This document shows, piece after piece, positions 34,744 through 44,140 of a stretch of 64,000 nucleotides of DNA. The position numbers and the translations under genes are program-made. The notes below the pieces were generated by a model. That model was not told the origin of the DNA. It saw only the letters and a program-made list of their open reading frames with translations, and made no database searches. The stretch's first letter is position 1. Every line of letters begins with the position of its first letter. Origin of the DNA: Pseudomonadota bacterium (GTDB taxonomy: Bacteria > Desulfobacterota > Desulfarculia > Desulfarculales > Desulfarculaceae); NCBI GenBank assembly GCA_018896025.1, contig JAHIND010000008.1, positions 1 through 64,000 of the forward strand. The letters run 5' to 3'.

Positions 34744-36552
34744 ATGAACCCTTCTGAATCAACACCGCCCTCCTCCTTCAAAACCGGTTTGGCCGGCCTG
34801 GGCGTGACTCGGGCTGTGGTGGCTTGGCTTTTCTTTCTGACCCTGGTGCTGGCCCTGTTCGAGGGAATGGGCCTGGGCATGCTCCTGCCGGTGTTGGCCT
34901 ATGTGCGCACCGGCGGCCTGCCTGGCGGCGGCCCCTCTTTCCAGTTCATGCAAGATGCCTTGGGCTGGCTGGGGGCCTGGGGCAAAAACTGGGAGTTGGC
35001 CGGGCTGCTGGTGATTACCCTGGGGGTGATCTGCCTGCGCTACGCGGTCAACTACGTGCGCGACGTAAGGCTGGCCCACCTGCGCCTTTCCATCACCCGG
35101 CGCTTGCGCAACCAGGTGGTGCGGTCCCTGGTGCGCGCCGACCTGGGCTATCTCATGTCGCGGCGCAGCGGCGAGCTGCAATCCAGCCTGACCATGGAGA
35201 CCGACCGGGCGGGCGAGGCGGCTTCGTCCCAGATCGGCATCATGACCTCCCTGGCCCTGATCGTGGTGTACGTGCTGCTGTTGCTCCTGCTCTCCCCCTT
35301 GCTCACCGCCTGCACCGCCCCCATTTTGACCATGGTGGCCTTGGTGCTGCGCTGGCAGAGCAAGAAATCGGTGGCCCTGACTACCGCGGTGAGCGAGCAG
35401 AACCTGCGCCTGGGCGACCAAGCCTCCGAGGTGCTGGGCGGCATCCTGCGCATCAAGATGCGCAGCCAGGAAACCCAGGCCGAGGAGTTGCTCTCCTCCA
35501 CGGCGGACCGAATATTCCACGGCATGTTCAACCTGGAGCGCCTGCGCTTGGCGGTGGAAATTTCTATGCACCCGCTCATGGCCGCGGCCGGGCTCCTGGT
35601 CATCCTCCTGGCGGTGATGGCCGCCGAGGTGGGCTTGGCGGTGATGGCGGTGTTCGTCTTCGTGCTGGTGCGCATGGCCCCCCAGGTTACCCAGTTCATC
35701 AACCTGTGGTCCCACCGCAACGCCTGCCTGGCCAGCCTGCACCGGGTGCAGGCCCTGGTGGATCAGGCGAGCGAGCACCGCGAACTGCGCGGCGGCGACC
35801 GGCAGGAGCCCGCCCCCTTGCAGGGTGTGGAGTTCCGGGACGTCTGGTTCCGCTACCCCGGCTCCCTGGAGGGCGGCTACGCCCTGGAGCAGATCGATTG
35901 CGCCATCCCGGCCCGCTCGCTGACCGCGGTGGTGGGGCGCTCCGGGGCGGGCAAGTCCACCCTGGCCAGCCTGCTATCGGCCTACCATCTGCCCACCCAG
36001 GGCCAGATATTGCTGGATGGCCACCCCCTGGAAAGCTACCGCCTGGCGGCCCTGCGCCAGGGCATGGCCTTCGTGGATCAGGAGCCCTTCTTCTTCAACG
36101 ACACCATCCGCGAGAACCTCAACTTCGGGGTGGTGCCCCCCCTCACGGACACCGAACTGGAGCAGGCCCTCAAGGACAGCGGAAGCTGGGAGTTCGTCAG
36201 CCGTCTGGAGCAGGGCCTGGACACTCCGGTGGGGGAGCGTGGCTCGCGTCTGTCCCAGGGGCAGAAGCAGCGCCTGGCCATCGCCCACGCCCTGGTGGTG
36301 AAGGCCAGGGTGCTGATCCTGGACGAGCCCACCAGCGCCCTGGACAAGACCTCGGAACTGATCATCGCCCAGACCATCCGCGAGTTGGCCTCGCGCCTCA
36401 TGGTTATCGTCATCGCCCACCGCCTGCAAACCGTGCGCTGGGCCGACCAGATTTTGCTTTTGGAGCAGGGGCGCTTGATCGCCCAGGGCAACCACGAATC
36501 CCTTATAGCCGACTGTCCCCAGTACCGCGAACTTTTTGGCAAAACCAAGTAG
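34744..36552 (+). CDS. ABC transporter with fused permease and ATPase domains (MsbA/flippase type)
   Basis: 602 residues from ATG 34744; an in-frame GTG at 34723 is also possible. The membrane domain (about residues 25-330) has six segments; the ATPase follows with Walker A GRSGAGKST, Q-loop VDQEPFFFNDTIRENL, signature LSQGQKQR, Walker B VLILDEPTSALD and IAHRLQT. Half-transporters of this kind work as dimers and flip lipid-linked glycans or lipid A; its place between glycosyltransferases suggests a lipid-linked oligosaccharide flippase like PglK. Convergent with the next GT gene, 11 bp apart. Confidence 0.9.
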   Translation: MNPSESTPPSSFKTGLAGLGVTRAVVAWLFFLTLVLALFEGMGLGMLLPVLAYVRTGGLPGGGPSFQFMQDALGWLGAWGKNWELAGLLVITLGVICLRYAVNYVRDVRLAHLRLSITRRLRNQVVRSLVRADLGYLMSRRSGELQSSLTMETDRAGEAASSQIGIMTSLALIVVYVLLLLLLSPLLTACTAPILTMVALVLRWQSKKSVALTTAVSEQNLRLGDQASEVLGGILRIKMRSQETQAEELLSSTADRIFHGMFNLERLRLAVEISMHPLMAAAGLLVILLAVMAAEVGLAVMAVFVFVLVRMAPQVTQFINLWSHRNACLASLHRVQALVDQASEHRELRGGDRQEPAPLQGVEFRDVWFRYPGSLEGGYALEQIDCAIPARSLTAVVGRSGAGKSTLASLLSAYHLPTQGQILLDGHPLESYRLAALRQGMAFVDQEPFFFNDTIRENLNFGVVPPLTDTELEQALKDSGSWEFVSRLEQGLDTPVGERGSRLSQGQKQRLAIAHALVVKARVLILDEPTSALDKTSELIIAQTIRELASRLMVIVIAHRLQTVRWADQILLLEQGRLIAQGNHESLIADCPQYRELFGKTK

Positions 36553-36563
36553 AGCGCCGGGGA

Positions 36564-37484
36564 TCAGCCCCGCTTGGGCAGCAGGGCGCGCAGGCGCGCC
36601 CGCACCGCCCTGAGCAGGTGCTTGAGTGCCAGATGGCGGCCAAGAAAGCGGCGCAGGCGTATCTCCCAGCGGGGCATCTGGGCGGCCGCGCGGGGGAATC
36701 CGTCCAGCATGTTGAGCGGCGGCCGGGGCTCCAGGGTGTCCCAGTGGATAAGCCCGCGCATCACCGCGTCCCAAGCCATAACCAGGGCCATGGCCTGCGA
36801 CAGGTCGCCGTCGGTTTCGGCATCCGAGCGCATGGCCATCTGCTGGTGGGCCCGGGCCAGGTAGGCGGCAAAGTCGAAGGAGGCGGGGTCGCTGGGGTAG
36901 AGATCGGTGAGGGCGTAATCGAGCTGCCGCGTGATTAGCTGGCGCAGGTCGCGGTAATTGCGGTGGTGGATGTGTGGCCCCCGGCTGGAATGCACCTCCC
37001 ACAGGCGGCCCGGCCCGGAGGTGACCAGGGGCAGTGTGTGGTGGGCGTCGGGCCAGAGCACCATGCCTTTCTTGAACAGGCGTATCTGGTAGTCGGGGTG
37101 GCGTCCGCCGCCCACCATCACCTGGTCGCCCAGGTAGTTGTAGCGGGGCAGGGCAAAGGCGTCGTAGCTGCCGCCCTTGTCGGCGATGAGGCTTTGCACC
37201 AGCTCCGGCGCGTCATCGGAGAGATACTCGTCGGAATCCAGCACCAGCACCCAATCCCCCGAGGCCAGGGACGTGAAGCGGTTGCGCACCCCATCGATGC
37301 GCGGAGCTATCTCCACCTGGTGCACCACCGCGCCATGGCGCTGGGCGATGGCCACGCTATCGTCGCCGCTTTGCATGTCCACCACCATCAACTCGTCCAC
37401 CCAGGCCAGGCTGGCCAAGGCCGCCTCCAGGGTGGACGCCGAGTCGCGGGTGTGCACGATACCGGTGATCTTGGGCTTAGGCAT
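36564..37484 (-). CDS. glycosyltransferase, GT2 family (WaaE/KdtX-like)
   Basis: 306 residues. It begins ITGIVHTRDSASTLEAALAS, then VDELMVVDMQSGDDSVAIAQ, GVRNRFTSLASGDWVLVLDSDE (the acidic metal site) and RYNYLGDQV, PDYQIRLFKKG. This pattern is shared with the beta-1,4-glucosyltransferases of LPS core such as WaaE. The last 60 residues are basic and may bind the membrane. It is the last gene of a minus-strand cluster that starts at the radical SAM gene. Confidence 0.88.
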   Translation of the reverse strand: MPKPKITGIVHTRDSASTLEAALASLAWVDELMVVDMQSGDDSVAIAQRHGAVVHQVEIAPRIDGVRNRFTSLASGDWVLVLDSDEYLSDDAPELVQSLIADKGGSYDAFALPRYNYLGDQVMVGGGRHPDYQIRLFKKGMVLWPDAHHTLPLVTSGPGRLWEVHSSRGPHIHHRNYRDLRQLITRQLDYALTDLYPSDPASFDFAAYLARAHQQMAMRSDAETDGDLSQAMALVMAWDAVMRGLIHWDTLEPRPPLNMLDGFPRAAAQMPRWEIRLRRFLGRHLALKHLLRAVRARLRALLPKRG

Positions 37485-37487
37485 GGC

Positions 37488-38237
37488 TCATCCGTCTATG
37501 GTGTAGCGTCCCTGCCAGCGGGACATGAACAGTTCGCGGCTACCGACGTCCAGTTTGACGCGGCCGGGGGTCATGGACTCGAAGTGTAGCGACTCGCTGC
37601 CCTGGCAGCAGAAAATAGGCCGGCCTATCTGCCGGGTCCGCAGGCAAAAATCTATGTCTTCCAGGCCGAAAGGGTAGGACTCGTCCAGCCCGCCCAACTC
37701 CTGCCAAAGCTCGTGCCGGATCAGCATGCAGGCCCCGGTGACCGCCTGGAACTCCCGGTCGACTCGGGGCATGAGGTGGCTGGGCTGGGCCCGCAGCAAA
37801 TGGTAGGGACCCTGCTTGCCGGGGCCGAACACCACGCCCGCGTGTTGCAGGGTGCCGTCGGGAAAGACCATCCTGGCCCCGCAGATGCCCGCCTGGGGTA
37901 TGCGCTCCAGCAGGCCCAGCATCTCGGCGATGGTCTCCGGTTGCAGCAGAACGTCGTTGTTGAGCAGAAGATAGTTGGCGGCGGGCCAGCGCCGGGCGGC
38001 CAGGTTGTTGGCCTGGGAAAAGGAGTGATGCGCGTCCAGCCTGAGCAGCTCGGCCCCGGCGGCGGCGATGCGCTTGGGGGGCAGAGGCGGGGCGGTGGCG
38101 TTGTCCACCACGGCCACGGTGCTTTGCTCCCGCAACCCGGCGGCCTCCAGGGAGCGCCCCAGGGCGGCCAGGCACTGCTCCAGTATGGCCAACATGCCCC
38201 GGGAAGGGATTATTACCGTGAGCTGATTGGGACTCAC
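37488..38237 (-). CDS. glycosyltransferase, GT2 family
   Basis: 249 residues, compact GT-A enzyme. LTVIIPSRGMLAILEQCLAA, VAVVDNATAPPLPP, FSQANNLAARRWPAANYLLL and LNNDVLLQPET give the nucleotide and metal sites; VTGACMLIRHELWQELGGLDESYPFGLEDIDFCLR is the usual acceptor-side region. It overlaps the radical SAM gene start region by 4 bp and lies 3 bp before the WaaE-like gene, so these are translated together. Confidence 0.88.
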   Translation of the reverse strand: MSPNQLTVIIPSRGMLAILEQCLAALGRSLEAAGLREQSTVAVVDNATAPPLPPKRIAAAGAELLRLDAHHSFSQANNLAARRWPAANYLLLNNDVLLQPETIAEMLGLLERIPQAGICGARMVFPDGTLQHAGVVFGPGKQGPYHLLRAQPSHLMPRVDREFQAVTGACMLIRHELWQELGGLDESYPFGLEDIDFCLRTRQIGRPIFCCQGSESLHFESMTPGRVKLDVGSRELFMSRWQGRYTIDG

Positions 38238-39640
38238 GCGCCTTTCCTTTCGGACCGGGCCAGACGCCAGGAGCGCAGGCGATAGGCATAGTGCCCAAGA
38301 AGCGGCCGCCAGAATCTTCGGTAGCGGGCCATCAGCGGGGCCAGCATGCGCTGCAACTCATCGTAGTCCACCCCACGAAGAAGCTCCCGGCCCGGCCGGC
38401 GGCTCCCGGCCTGGGCGTGCTCCTGGTGCAGCATCAGCCCTTTGTCCATGGCCCAATTATACAGCTGCGAACCGGGGATGGGGCTCAGGAAGGAGTGGGA
38501 GAAGTAGGTGGGGCCGATCTCCCGTATGGCCTCCAGCCCGGCCTGGTCGTCCTCGCGGCGCCATACGCCGTCCTGGCGGGGCACCCCCAAAATCAGGTTG
38601 GCGAAAATTTCCAGGCCAAGGTCTTGGCAGATGGCCGCGGCCCGGCGGTTGATATCGCTGGTGGTGCCCTTGCCCAGCCAGTCGAGCAACTCGTCACTGA
38701 AGGACTCGAACCCGATGCTGATCACCTTCAGCCCGGCGTCATGCATCTCGGCGATTACCTCGGGATGGCGGCAGATCATGTCCGCCCGGCAGGCGGCCCA
38801 CCAGCCCACCTTGCGCCGGGGATAGCCCGCCTGGTGCATGGCCCGGCAAAAGCGGCTCACCCACTGGGGCTCGATGAGGAACTGGTCGTCGTGGAAGATG
38901 ACGCCCCCAAAGCGGTAGCGCTGCCACAGCTCGGCCAGCTCGGCCATTACGTTTTCCACCGAGCGGCGGCGCAGGTGGGGGATGCGCTTGCCGGAGTCAT
39001 GGGGCGAGGGCCTGGTGTAGAGGTTCTTTTCGCCGGGCCCGCAGCAAAAGCGGCACCCCCAGGGGCAGCCTCGGCCGGTGAGCATATCCACGATGGGAGG
39101 GCGCAGGCTCCAGATGGGGTAGAGCAGGCGGCGGCGGTAGCCGGGCAAAAGCTCGCGCAGGGCAAAGGGCAGGGCATCCAACTCCGGCGGCTCTCCCCAG
39201 CTTATGTCCGCAAAGGAGTCCGGGTCGGCGATAAGGGCGGGCAGGCTCACCTCGCCTTCGCCGCGGAGCACCTTGTGGGCCCCGGCCTCCAGGGCCTCCT
39301 GGGGGAACATGGTGAAGTGGATGCCCCCGGCCAGGCGCAACGCCTCCGGCGCGGCGTCGGCGGCCATGGCCAGGCAGCGGGCGGCCCCGGCGGCGTCCTG
39401 GGTGCGGGCGGTGACGCAAACCACCTGGGCCCCGGCCTGGGCCATCTCTTGGCGCGCCTGGTCCCAGCCGGACATCAGGCGCAGGTCCAGCAGTGCAACC
39501 TGATGCCCCTGTTGGCGCAGCACCGCTGCCAGCTGGGCCAAGCCGTGGTGGGGCAGCAGGTCGTCCAGATCAAGGGGGTCTCGTCCCGAACCCCATCCCC
39601 GCGAACCTTGCTGCGGGTTTACCAGCAACACCCTGGCCAC
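38234..39640 (-). CDS. B12-binding domain radical SAM protein
   Basis: 468 residues. The N-terminus looks like a cobalamin-binding Rossmann domain (MARVLLVNPQQGSRG, HGLAQLAAVLRQQGHQVALLDL). The radical SAM cluster is GRGCPWGCRFCCGPG (Cys spacing CxxxCxxC, about residue 195). SIGFESFSDELLDWLGKG and IFANLILGVP are usual for the BchE-type group. These enzymes do methylation or ring and sugar chemistry; the substrate is not readable. It is the first gene of a minus-strand cluster with two glycosyltransferases, so it may modify the sugar or its carrier lipid. Confidence 0.85.
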   Translation of the reverse strand: MARVLLVNPQQGSRGWGSGRDPLDLDDLLPHHGLAQLAAVLRQQGHQVALLDLRLMSGWDQARQEMAQAGAQVVCVTARTQDAAGAARCLAMAADAAPEALRLAGGIHFTMFPQEALEAGAHKVLRGEGEVSLPALIADPDSFADISWGEPPELDALPFALRELLPGYRRRLLYPIWSLRPPIVDMLTGRGCPWGCRFCCGPGEKNLYTRPSPHDSGKRIPHLRRRSVENVMAELAELWQRYRFGGVIFHDDQFLIEPQWVSRFCRAMHQAGYPRRKVGWWAACRADMICRHPEVIAEMHDAGLKVISIGFESFSDELLDWLGKGTTSDINRRAAAICQDLGLEIFANLILGVPRQDGVWRREDDQAGLEAIREIGPTYFSHSFLSPIPGSQLYNWAMDKGLMLHQEHAQAGSRRPGRELLRGVDYDELQRMLAPLMARYRRFWRPLLGHYAYRLRSWRLARSERKGA

Positions 39641-39769
39641 GGGCTAGCTCGGTCCCATCGGCGGGTATCGGTCGAGGTTTAGACGGGCAGGTATTGGAAG
39701 GCTTGCCATATCACGCCCTTTAATACGTAGTAGTCATAAGCCAACGTTTATGTCTGGCTCGGGCGAAGC

Positions 39770-40651
39770 TCAATCCTTGAGCCCCTTGAGCGGCCCCCGC
39801 AGCAAATGGGCCAGACGCCTTTTCAGGGCGTAGGGGTGGTAGTCAAAGGCGGTGGCCCTGGCCCTGAGGCGCATAAGCTCGCGCCGTCCCGCCTGGCTGG
39901 GGTGCATCATCTCCCCCAGGCGCTGGATCAACCGCTCCGGCTCATCCACCAGGCAGTTGTACCCGTCGCGCAGATATTCCATTCCGCCCGCCACCGGCAC
40001 CGAGGCCACCAGGCAACCGGCGGCCATGGCCTCCAATGAGGGCAGGCCGAACTGTTCACCCATTGCCGTGGCCAGGTACACCCCCGCCCTCTGCAAATAG
40101 CGGCACACCTGGGGCTCGTCCAAGCCGTCCATGGGCCGCCAGTTGAGCCTCTTCAGGCTGCGCGCCGCCTTGGTGGCTATGTCCAGTCCCCGGCGGGGCA
40201 TGTAGGCGGCTTCGTTATCCAGCTTCACTTCCCCCGGGCCGAAGAAGCACCGGGAAACGCTGATGCCCACCGGGATGGTGTCTCGGCCGAAGTTTTGTTT
40301 CAGGTGACGGTCCGCTTGTTCCCAGCAGGTCAGGTAGAGCATGCCGGGATGGGAGAAGACCCTCTCCATGGTGGGGGTGCCTTGCATGTGGCAGATCAGG
40401 CGAGCCCCGCTGGCGGCCAGATCGTCCAGGTCCTGGGGCCAGTTGATGACGGCCCAATCCTGTGGCGTGATGCGCTCCAGGGCCTCACGGCGCTCCACCA
40501 CCGGCACGGAGCTGGCGAACCACTGCGGCGCCTCGCCGCCGGGGATGGCCACCACGCCGGGCACGCCCAGGGTGATGAGGGCCTCCATGAACTGGAACCC
40601 GACCTTTACGCCCCCGGCGATGCCCGCGGTGGGCAGGAAATAGTAGATCAC
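39770..40651 (-). CDS. glycosyltransferase, GT4 family
   Basis: 293 residues from a GTG at 40651 that shares GTGA with the stop of the upstream GT2 gene and has AAGGGGG 8 bp upstream. IYYFLPTAGIAGGVKVGFQF is the N-terminal glycine loop; the donor domain shows VCRYLQRAGVYLATAMGEQFGLPSLEAMAAGCLVAS, the GT4 nucleotide-sugar signature with the catalytic Glu. It is shorter than most GT4 enzymes (350-400) but has both halves. Confidence 0.83.
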   Translation of the reverse strand: MIYYFLPTAGIAGGVKVGFQFMEALITLGVPGVVAIPGGEAPQWFASSVPVVERREALERITPQDWAVINWPQDLDDLAASGARLICHMQGTPTMERVFSHPGMLYLTCWEQADRHLKQNFGRDTIPVGISVSRCFFGPGEVKLDNEAAYMPRRGLDIATKAARSLKRLNWRPMDGLDEPQVCRYLQRAGVYLATAMGEQFGLPSLEAMAAGCLVASVPVAGGMEYLRDGYNCLVDEPERLIQRLGEMMHPSQAGRRELMRLRARATAFDYHPYALKRRLAHLLRGPLKGLKD

Positions 40652-41466
40652 TTGAGCACCCCCTTGACCCACATCCCCGGCAGGGTGATCAGCCCCAGGC
40701 CGACCGCGAAGAAATACCCATAATGCTTGGCCGCGAATTTCAGGCGGCCCCGCGCCAGGAGCCAGCGGCGGCGGGCGCTGGTCACCTTGGCTCCCTGGGC
40801 GGTGAGGTGGGGCAGGGTGTAGGGCAACTCCACCACTCGGCCCCCGGCCTGGTGCAGGCGTAGGCCCAGTTCCACGTCTTCCATGTACATGAAGTAGTCA
40901 ATGGGCAGCCCGCCCAGGCTCAGGAAAAGCTCACGCCCAACGAACAGGCAGGCCCCGTGGGCCCACTGCCAGGAGTTGTCGTGATAGCCGGGCAGGCGGG
41001 GCATCCAGGCCAGGCCTTGAGGCCAGGGCCAGCCCAGCACCATGAGATCGTGGGCCAGCTTGAGGCGGCTGTAGCCGGGCTGGCGGCCGGGCACCGTCTG
41101 GCCGTGATCGTCCAGGGCCGGGGCGGCGATGGGCTTGTCCCCGCTTGCCAGAGCCTCCAGGCCCAGGGAAAAAAGCTCCGGCTTGGCCATGCAGTCCGGG
41201 TTGAGCAGGCAGATGTTTCGGCTCTGGGAGGCCCGCACCCCCTGGTTGACCGCCCGGGCGAAACCCAGGTTGCCGGGCATGGTCAGCAGCCGAACCCCAC
41301 GGGCGCGCACCAGTTCGGCGGTTTGGTCGCTGGAGGCGTTGTCCACCACCAGGGCGTGCTCGGCCCACGGCCCCAGGCCCTCCAGGCAGCTGTCGATCAC
41401 CCCGGCGGAGTTGTAGGTCACGATGATGATGGAAAGGTCCACGTTTAGTTTAGTCCTTGCCGCCAT
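40648..41466 (-). CDS. glycosyltransferase, GT2 family
   Basis: 272 residues. VDLSIIIVTYNSAGVIDSCL, ALVVDNASSDQTAELVRA, NLGFARAVNQGVRAS, ICLLNPDC (metal site) and YFMYMEDVELGLRLHQAGG follow the rhamnosyltransferase-like GT2 layout. A hydrophobic C-terminal segment (YFFAVGLGLITLPGMWV) may be a membrane anchor. The start overlaps the upstream gene by 22 bp, and the stop overlaps the GT4 start by 4 bp. Confidence 0.88.
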   Translation of the reverse strand: MAARTKLNVDLSIIIVTYNSAGVIDSCLEGLGPWAEHALVVDNASSDQTAELVRARGVRLLTMPGNLGFARAVNQGVRASQSRNICLLNPDCMAKPELFSLGLEALASGDKPIAAPALDDHGQTVPGRQPGYSRLKLAHDLMVLGWPWPQGLAWMPRLPGYHDNSWQWAHGACLFVGRELFLSLGGLPIDYFMYMEDVELGLRLHQAGGRVVELPYTLPHLTAQGAKVTSARRRWLLARGRLKFAAKHYGYFFAVGLGLITLPGMWVKGVLK

Positions 41467-42254
41467 GTGTCGCGTATGCGCCGGAGCTGCCGCCAGCCGG
41501 GCCGCATGCAGAAGTTACTGAAATGGGCCACATAGGCTCCAGGCCGGGGGAAATCCTTGTCCCAGTGCTCACAATGGTTCCACTGCCAGGATAACTCTCG
41601 GCAGGACTCCGGGTGCAGGTTGTTGGCGTAGTATTGAAAATAATCCTGGTCGGTGATCATGTGCTCCCCCACCCGGTGGTCGCCCGGCCGCTGATCCAGC
41701 ATTTGCCGGGCCCAGGCGCAAAAGCGCTCCATCTCCTGTCGCTGGGCCAGGACCACGCCCGAGTTGTAAAAGCGGTAATCCTCCAGGGCGGGCGCTTCGG
41801 CCTGGGGATCCAGCCAGACCAGGGAGTGCTTTTGGTAGTGCCGCAAAAAGTCGATCCGGCTCATGGTGGAGCCCAGGATAGTGGTCTGCTCCACCATGCC
41901 CAAGCCTCGTCCGTCCAGGGCTTCGCGGATATCCTCGGCGGTTAGGTCGCGCACCAGGACCGCGTCCGCGTCCATCAGCATTACCAACTCGGATTCGGTG
42001 TGCGTCAGAAAGGCCTCCAAGGCCGCGAACTTGGCCAAAAAGCGCCGCGCCCTGACCTGCTGCTCCACCGGACCCAAAGGATGCACCCGCAGGCGTTTTC
42101 TCCGGTGCATGCCGGTCTTGTAGAGATGGTCGGTGACCAAAAATATCTGGAAATCGCTGCGCCGCAAAACCGACAGCAATGCCTGGCGGCCGGCCAAATA
42201 GTAGGTAGGGTGCCCGTGTATCAACATGCACACCCCAACTTCGACCTGGTTCAT
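41445..42254 (-). CDS. putative glycosyltransferase (nucleotide-diphospho-sugar transferase fold)
   Basis: 269 residues from ATG 42254; upstream frame is not protein-like. MNQVEVGVCMLIHGHPTYYL, RSDFQIFLVTDHL, FAALEAFLTHTESELVMLMDADAVLVRD (an acidic DADAV metal site) and YRFYNSGVVLAQRQEM suggest a GT-A fold of the GT8/GT77-like kind. The acceptor is unknown. It is the first of three overlapping minus-strand glycosyltransferase genes (41445-42254, 40648-41466, 39770-40651). Confidence 0.7.
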   Translation of the reverse strand: MNQVEVGVCMLIHGHPTYYLAGRQALLSVLRRSDFQIFLVTDHLYKTGMHRRKRLRVHPLGPVEQQVRARRFLAKFAALEAFLTHTESELVMLMDADAVLVRDLTAEDIREALDGRGLGMVEQTTILGSTMSRIDFLRHYQKHSLVWLDPQAEAPALEDYRFYNSGVVLAQRQEMERFCAWARQMLDQRPGDHRVGEHMITDQDYFQYYANNLHPESCRELSWQWNHCEHWDKDFPRPGAYVAHFSNFCMRPGWRQLRRIRDTWRQGLN

Positions 42255-42469
42255 GGCGTCGCCTTTGCATCCCATGCGCGGCCGTCGCCGCCCGGGCTCC
42301 CCGACAGGCGGCAATTGCGGTCGGGCCGGTACTGGGCAGGTAGTACTTTTGCACACCGCTAGGGCATTATCATCAGGCTGTTACCGATTTGTAAAGCCCG
42401 GCCTGCCGGCGCCGTCCGGTGCCCAAGAGCTTGGGACGCAGCCCCAAGCTCTGGTGACGGCTTTCAGCC

Positions 42470-42607
42470 CTAGGGACGGGCTTCCCGCTCCAGGATGTAT
42501 TGCAGGATGGCCGGGTTGGTCACGATGATGTACATCCCCGAGACAAAGGTGGTGGCCCCGGCCAACACCTCGCGGAGTAGGTCGGTCCCGTGAATCTTGC
42601 AGCGGAC
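42470..42607 (-). pseudogene. N-terminal relic of an NCS2/AzgA-type nucleobase permease
   Basis: A frame of about 45 codons reads HGTDLLREVLAGATTFVSGM and then YIIVTNPAILQYILEREARP before a stop. This is close to the N-terminus of AzgA-type purine permeases (HGT..RTEVLAGiTTFLTMAYIIfVNPaIL). The other roughly 380 residues of the family are missing. It lies at the join between the glycan locus and the liv operon and probably marks an old deletion or rearrangement. Confidence 0.5.
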
Positions 42608-42680
42608 GGGAGGCGCTTGCCCAGGGCGGTGACCGTAAATACGGGCCGCGGCCGGCGCGGCGCCCAATTGTGGAGGAGGA

Positions 42681-43394
42681 TCAAAGAGACAGGTATTTGC
42701 TCTGCACTTCCTGGTTGGCGCTTATGTCCGCCGCGCTGGCGTTGAAGTGGATGGCGCCCTTGTCCAACAGATAGCCCCAATCCGCCAGGCCCAGGCAGAA
42801 GCGGGCGTTCTGCTCGGCCAGCAGGATGGTCACTCCCTCTTTGTCCTTCAGCCCCTTGATAAGGCCGAATAGGACCTGGTTGACTATCTGGGGGGCCAGG
42901 CCCTCGCAGGGTTCGTCCAGTAACAGGAGGTCCGGATTGGTCATCAGGGTGCGGGCGATGGTGAGCATCTGCTGCTCGCCGCCGCTCAAGTTCTGCCCCT
43001 TGTTGTCGCGCAGGCGGTCGAGCACCGGGAAGTAGTGATATATCTTCTCCAGGGTCCAGCGCTTTTGGCCGTCCGCCGAGTTCTTGGCCGCGATGGTCAG
43101 GTTGTCCAGCACCGATATGTCGGGAAAGATGCCCCGGTCCTCGGGCACGAAGCCTATGCCCTTGTGGGCTATCTCAAAGGGCTTTCTCTTTTGAATCTCT
43201 TCCCCCTTGAAACGGATGACGCCCCGCCTGGCGGGAGTGAGCCCCATGATGCTGCGCATGGTGGTGGTCTTGCCCGCGCCGTTGCGGCCCAGCAGGGCCA
43301 CGATCTGCCCCTGATTGACCTTCAGGGAGACGTCCTGCAGGATATGGCTCTTGCCATAATAGGTGTCGATGTTGGCTACTTCCAGGATCAGCAC
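42681..43394 (-). CDS. livF: branched-chain amino acid type ABC transporter ATP-binding protein LivF
   Basis: 237 residues from a GTG that overlaps the livG stop region. Walker A LLGRNGAGKTTTMRSIMGL, signature NLSGGEQQMLTIAR, Walker B LLLLDEPCEGLAP and the LivF-type VALLGRNG start. With LivG it powers import by the LivHM channel. Last gene of the five-gene importer unit. Confidence 0.93.
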   Translation of the reverse strand: MLILEVANIDTYYGKSHILQDVSLKVNQGQIVALLGRNGAGKTTTMRSIMGLTPARRGVIRFKGEEIQKRKPFEIAHKGIGFVPEDRGIFPDISVLDNLTIAAKNSADGQKRWTLEKIYHYFPVLDRLRDNKGQNLSGGEQQMLTIARTLMTNPDLLLLDEPCEGLAPQIVNQVLFGLIKGLKDKEGVTILLAEQNARFCLGLADWGYLLDKGAIHFNASAADISANQEVQSKYLSL

Positions 43395-44140
43395 ACTTCG
43401 CCCCCTAGATAAATTTCCTTAACGTCCGCATTGGCCTTGATCTCCTGGGGGGGGCCCTCGCACACCACCTGTCCGTAGTGCATGAAGGTGATCTTGTCGG
43501 CCAAGGAGAACACCACCTTCATGTCGTGCTCGGTGAGCAGCAGGGTCAGGCCCAGCTTGGTGACCAGATTCTTGATCAGGTGGATGGTGCTCTCGGTCTC
43601 GGTGGAGTTCATGCCCGCGGTGGGTTCGTCCAAGAGCAGCATGCGCGGCTCCTGGGCCACCACCAGGCTGATCTCCAACTTGCGGCGGTCGCCGTGGGAG
43701 AGTTTGTCGGCGATCACCTCGGCCAGGGGGAGTAAATTGAAGTTTTCCAATATTTCGGTAACCCGCTGGTTGACCGGACCCAGGCGGCTCACCGGCCAAT
43801 AGAATATGCGGCTTTTGCGCATGCGCGAGAGCACCGCGATCCTGACGTTCTGGAAAACGCTTAGGTTGGGAAAATAGTTGGACACCTGAAAGGAGCGGCT
43901 CAGGCCCTTGCGCACGATCTGGGGCGGGCGCATGCCCGATATCTCCTCCCCGGCGAACACCACCTGGCCGCTGTCCGGCCGGGTGCGCCCGGAGATTAGG
44001 TTGAACAGGGTGGTCTTGCCCGCGCCGTTGGCCCCGATGATGCAGCGCACCTCGCCCTCGTCGATGGACAAGTCCAGCTCGCTGACCGCTTGCAGCTTGC
44101 CAAAGGATTTGCTGACCTTGCGCACCTCTAATAGGCTCAT
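43388..44140 (-). CDS. livG: branched-chain amino acid type ABC transporter ATP-binding protein LivG
   Basis: 250 residues. Walker A IIGANGAGKTTLFNLISGR, LSRSFQVSNYFPNLSVFQNV (LivG-type Q-loop), signature LSHGDRRKLEISLVVA, Walker B MLLLDEPTAGMN and LLTEHDMKVVFSLAD. The ATG shares ATGA with the livM stop. Second ATPase of the importer. Confidence 0.93.
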   Translation of the reverse strand: MSLLEVRKVSKSFGKLQAVSELDLSIDEGEVRCIIGANGAGKTTLFNLISGRTRPDSGQVVFAGEEISGMRPPQIVRKGLSRSFQVSNYFPNLSVFQNVRIAVLSRMRKSRIFYWPVSRLGPVNQRVTEILENFNLLPLAEVIADKLSHGDRRKLEISLVVAQEPRMLLLDEPTAGMNSTETESTIHLIKNLVTKLGLTLLLTEHDMKVVFSLADKITFMHYGQVVCEGPPQEIKANADVKEIYLGGEVC

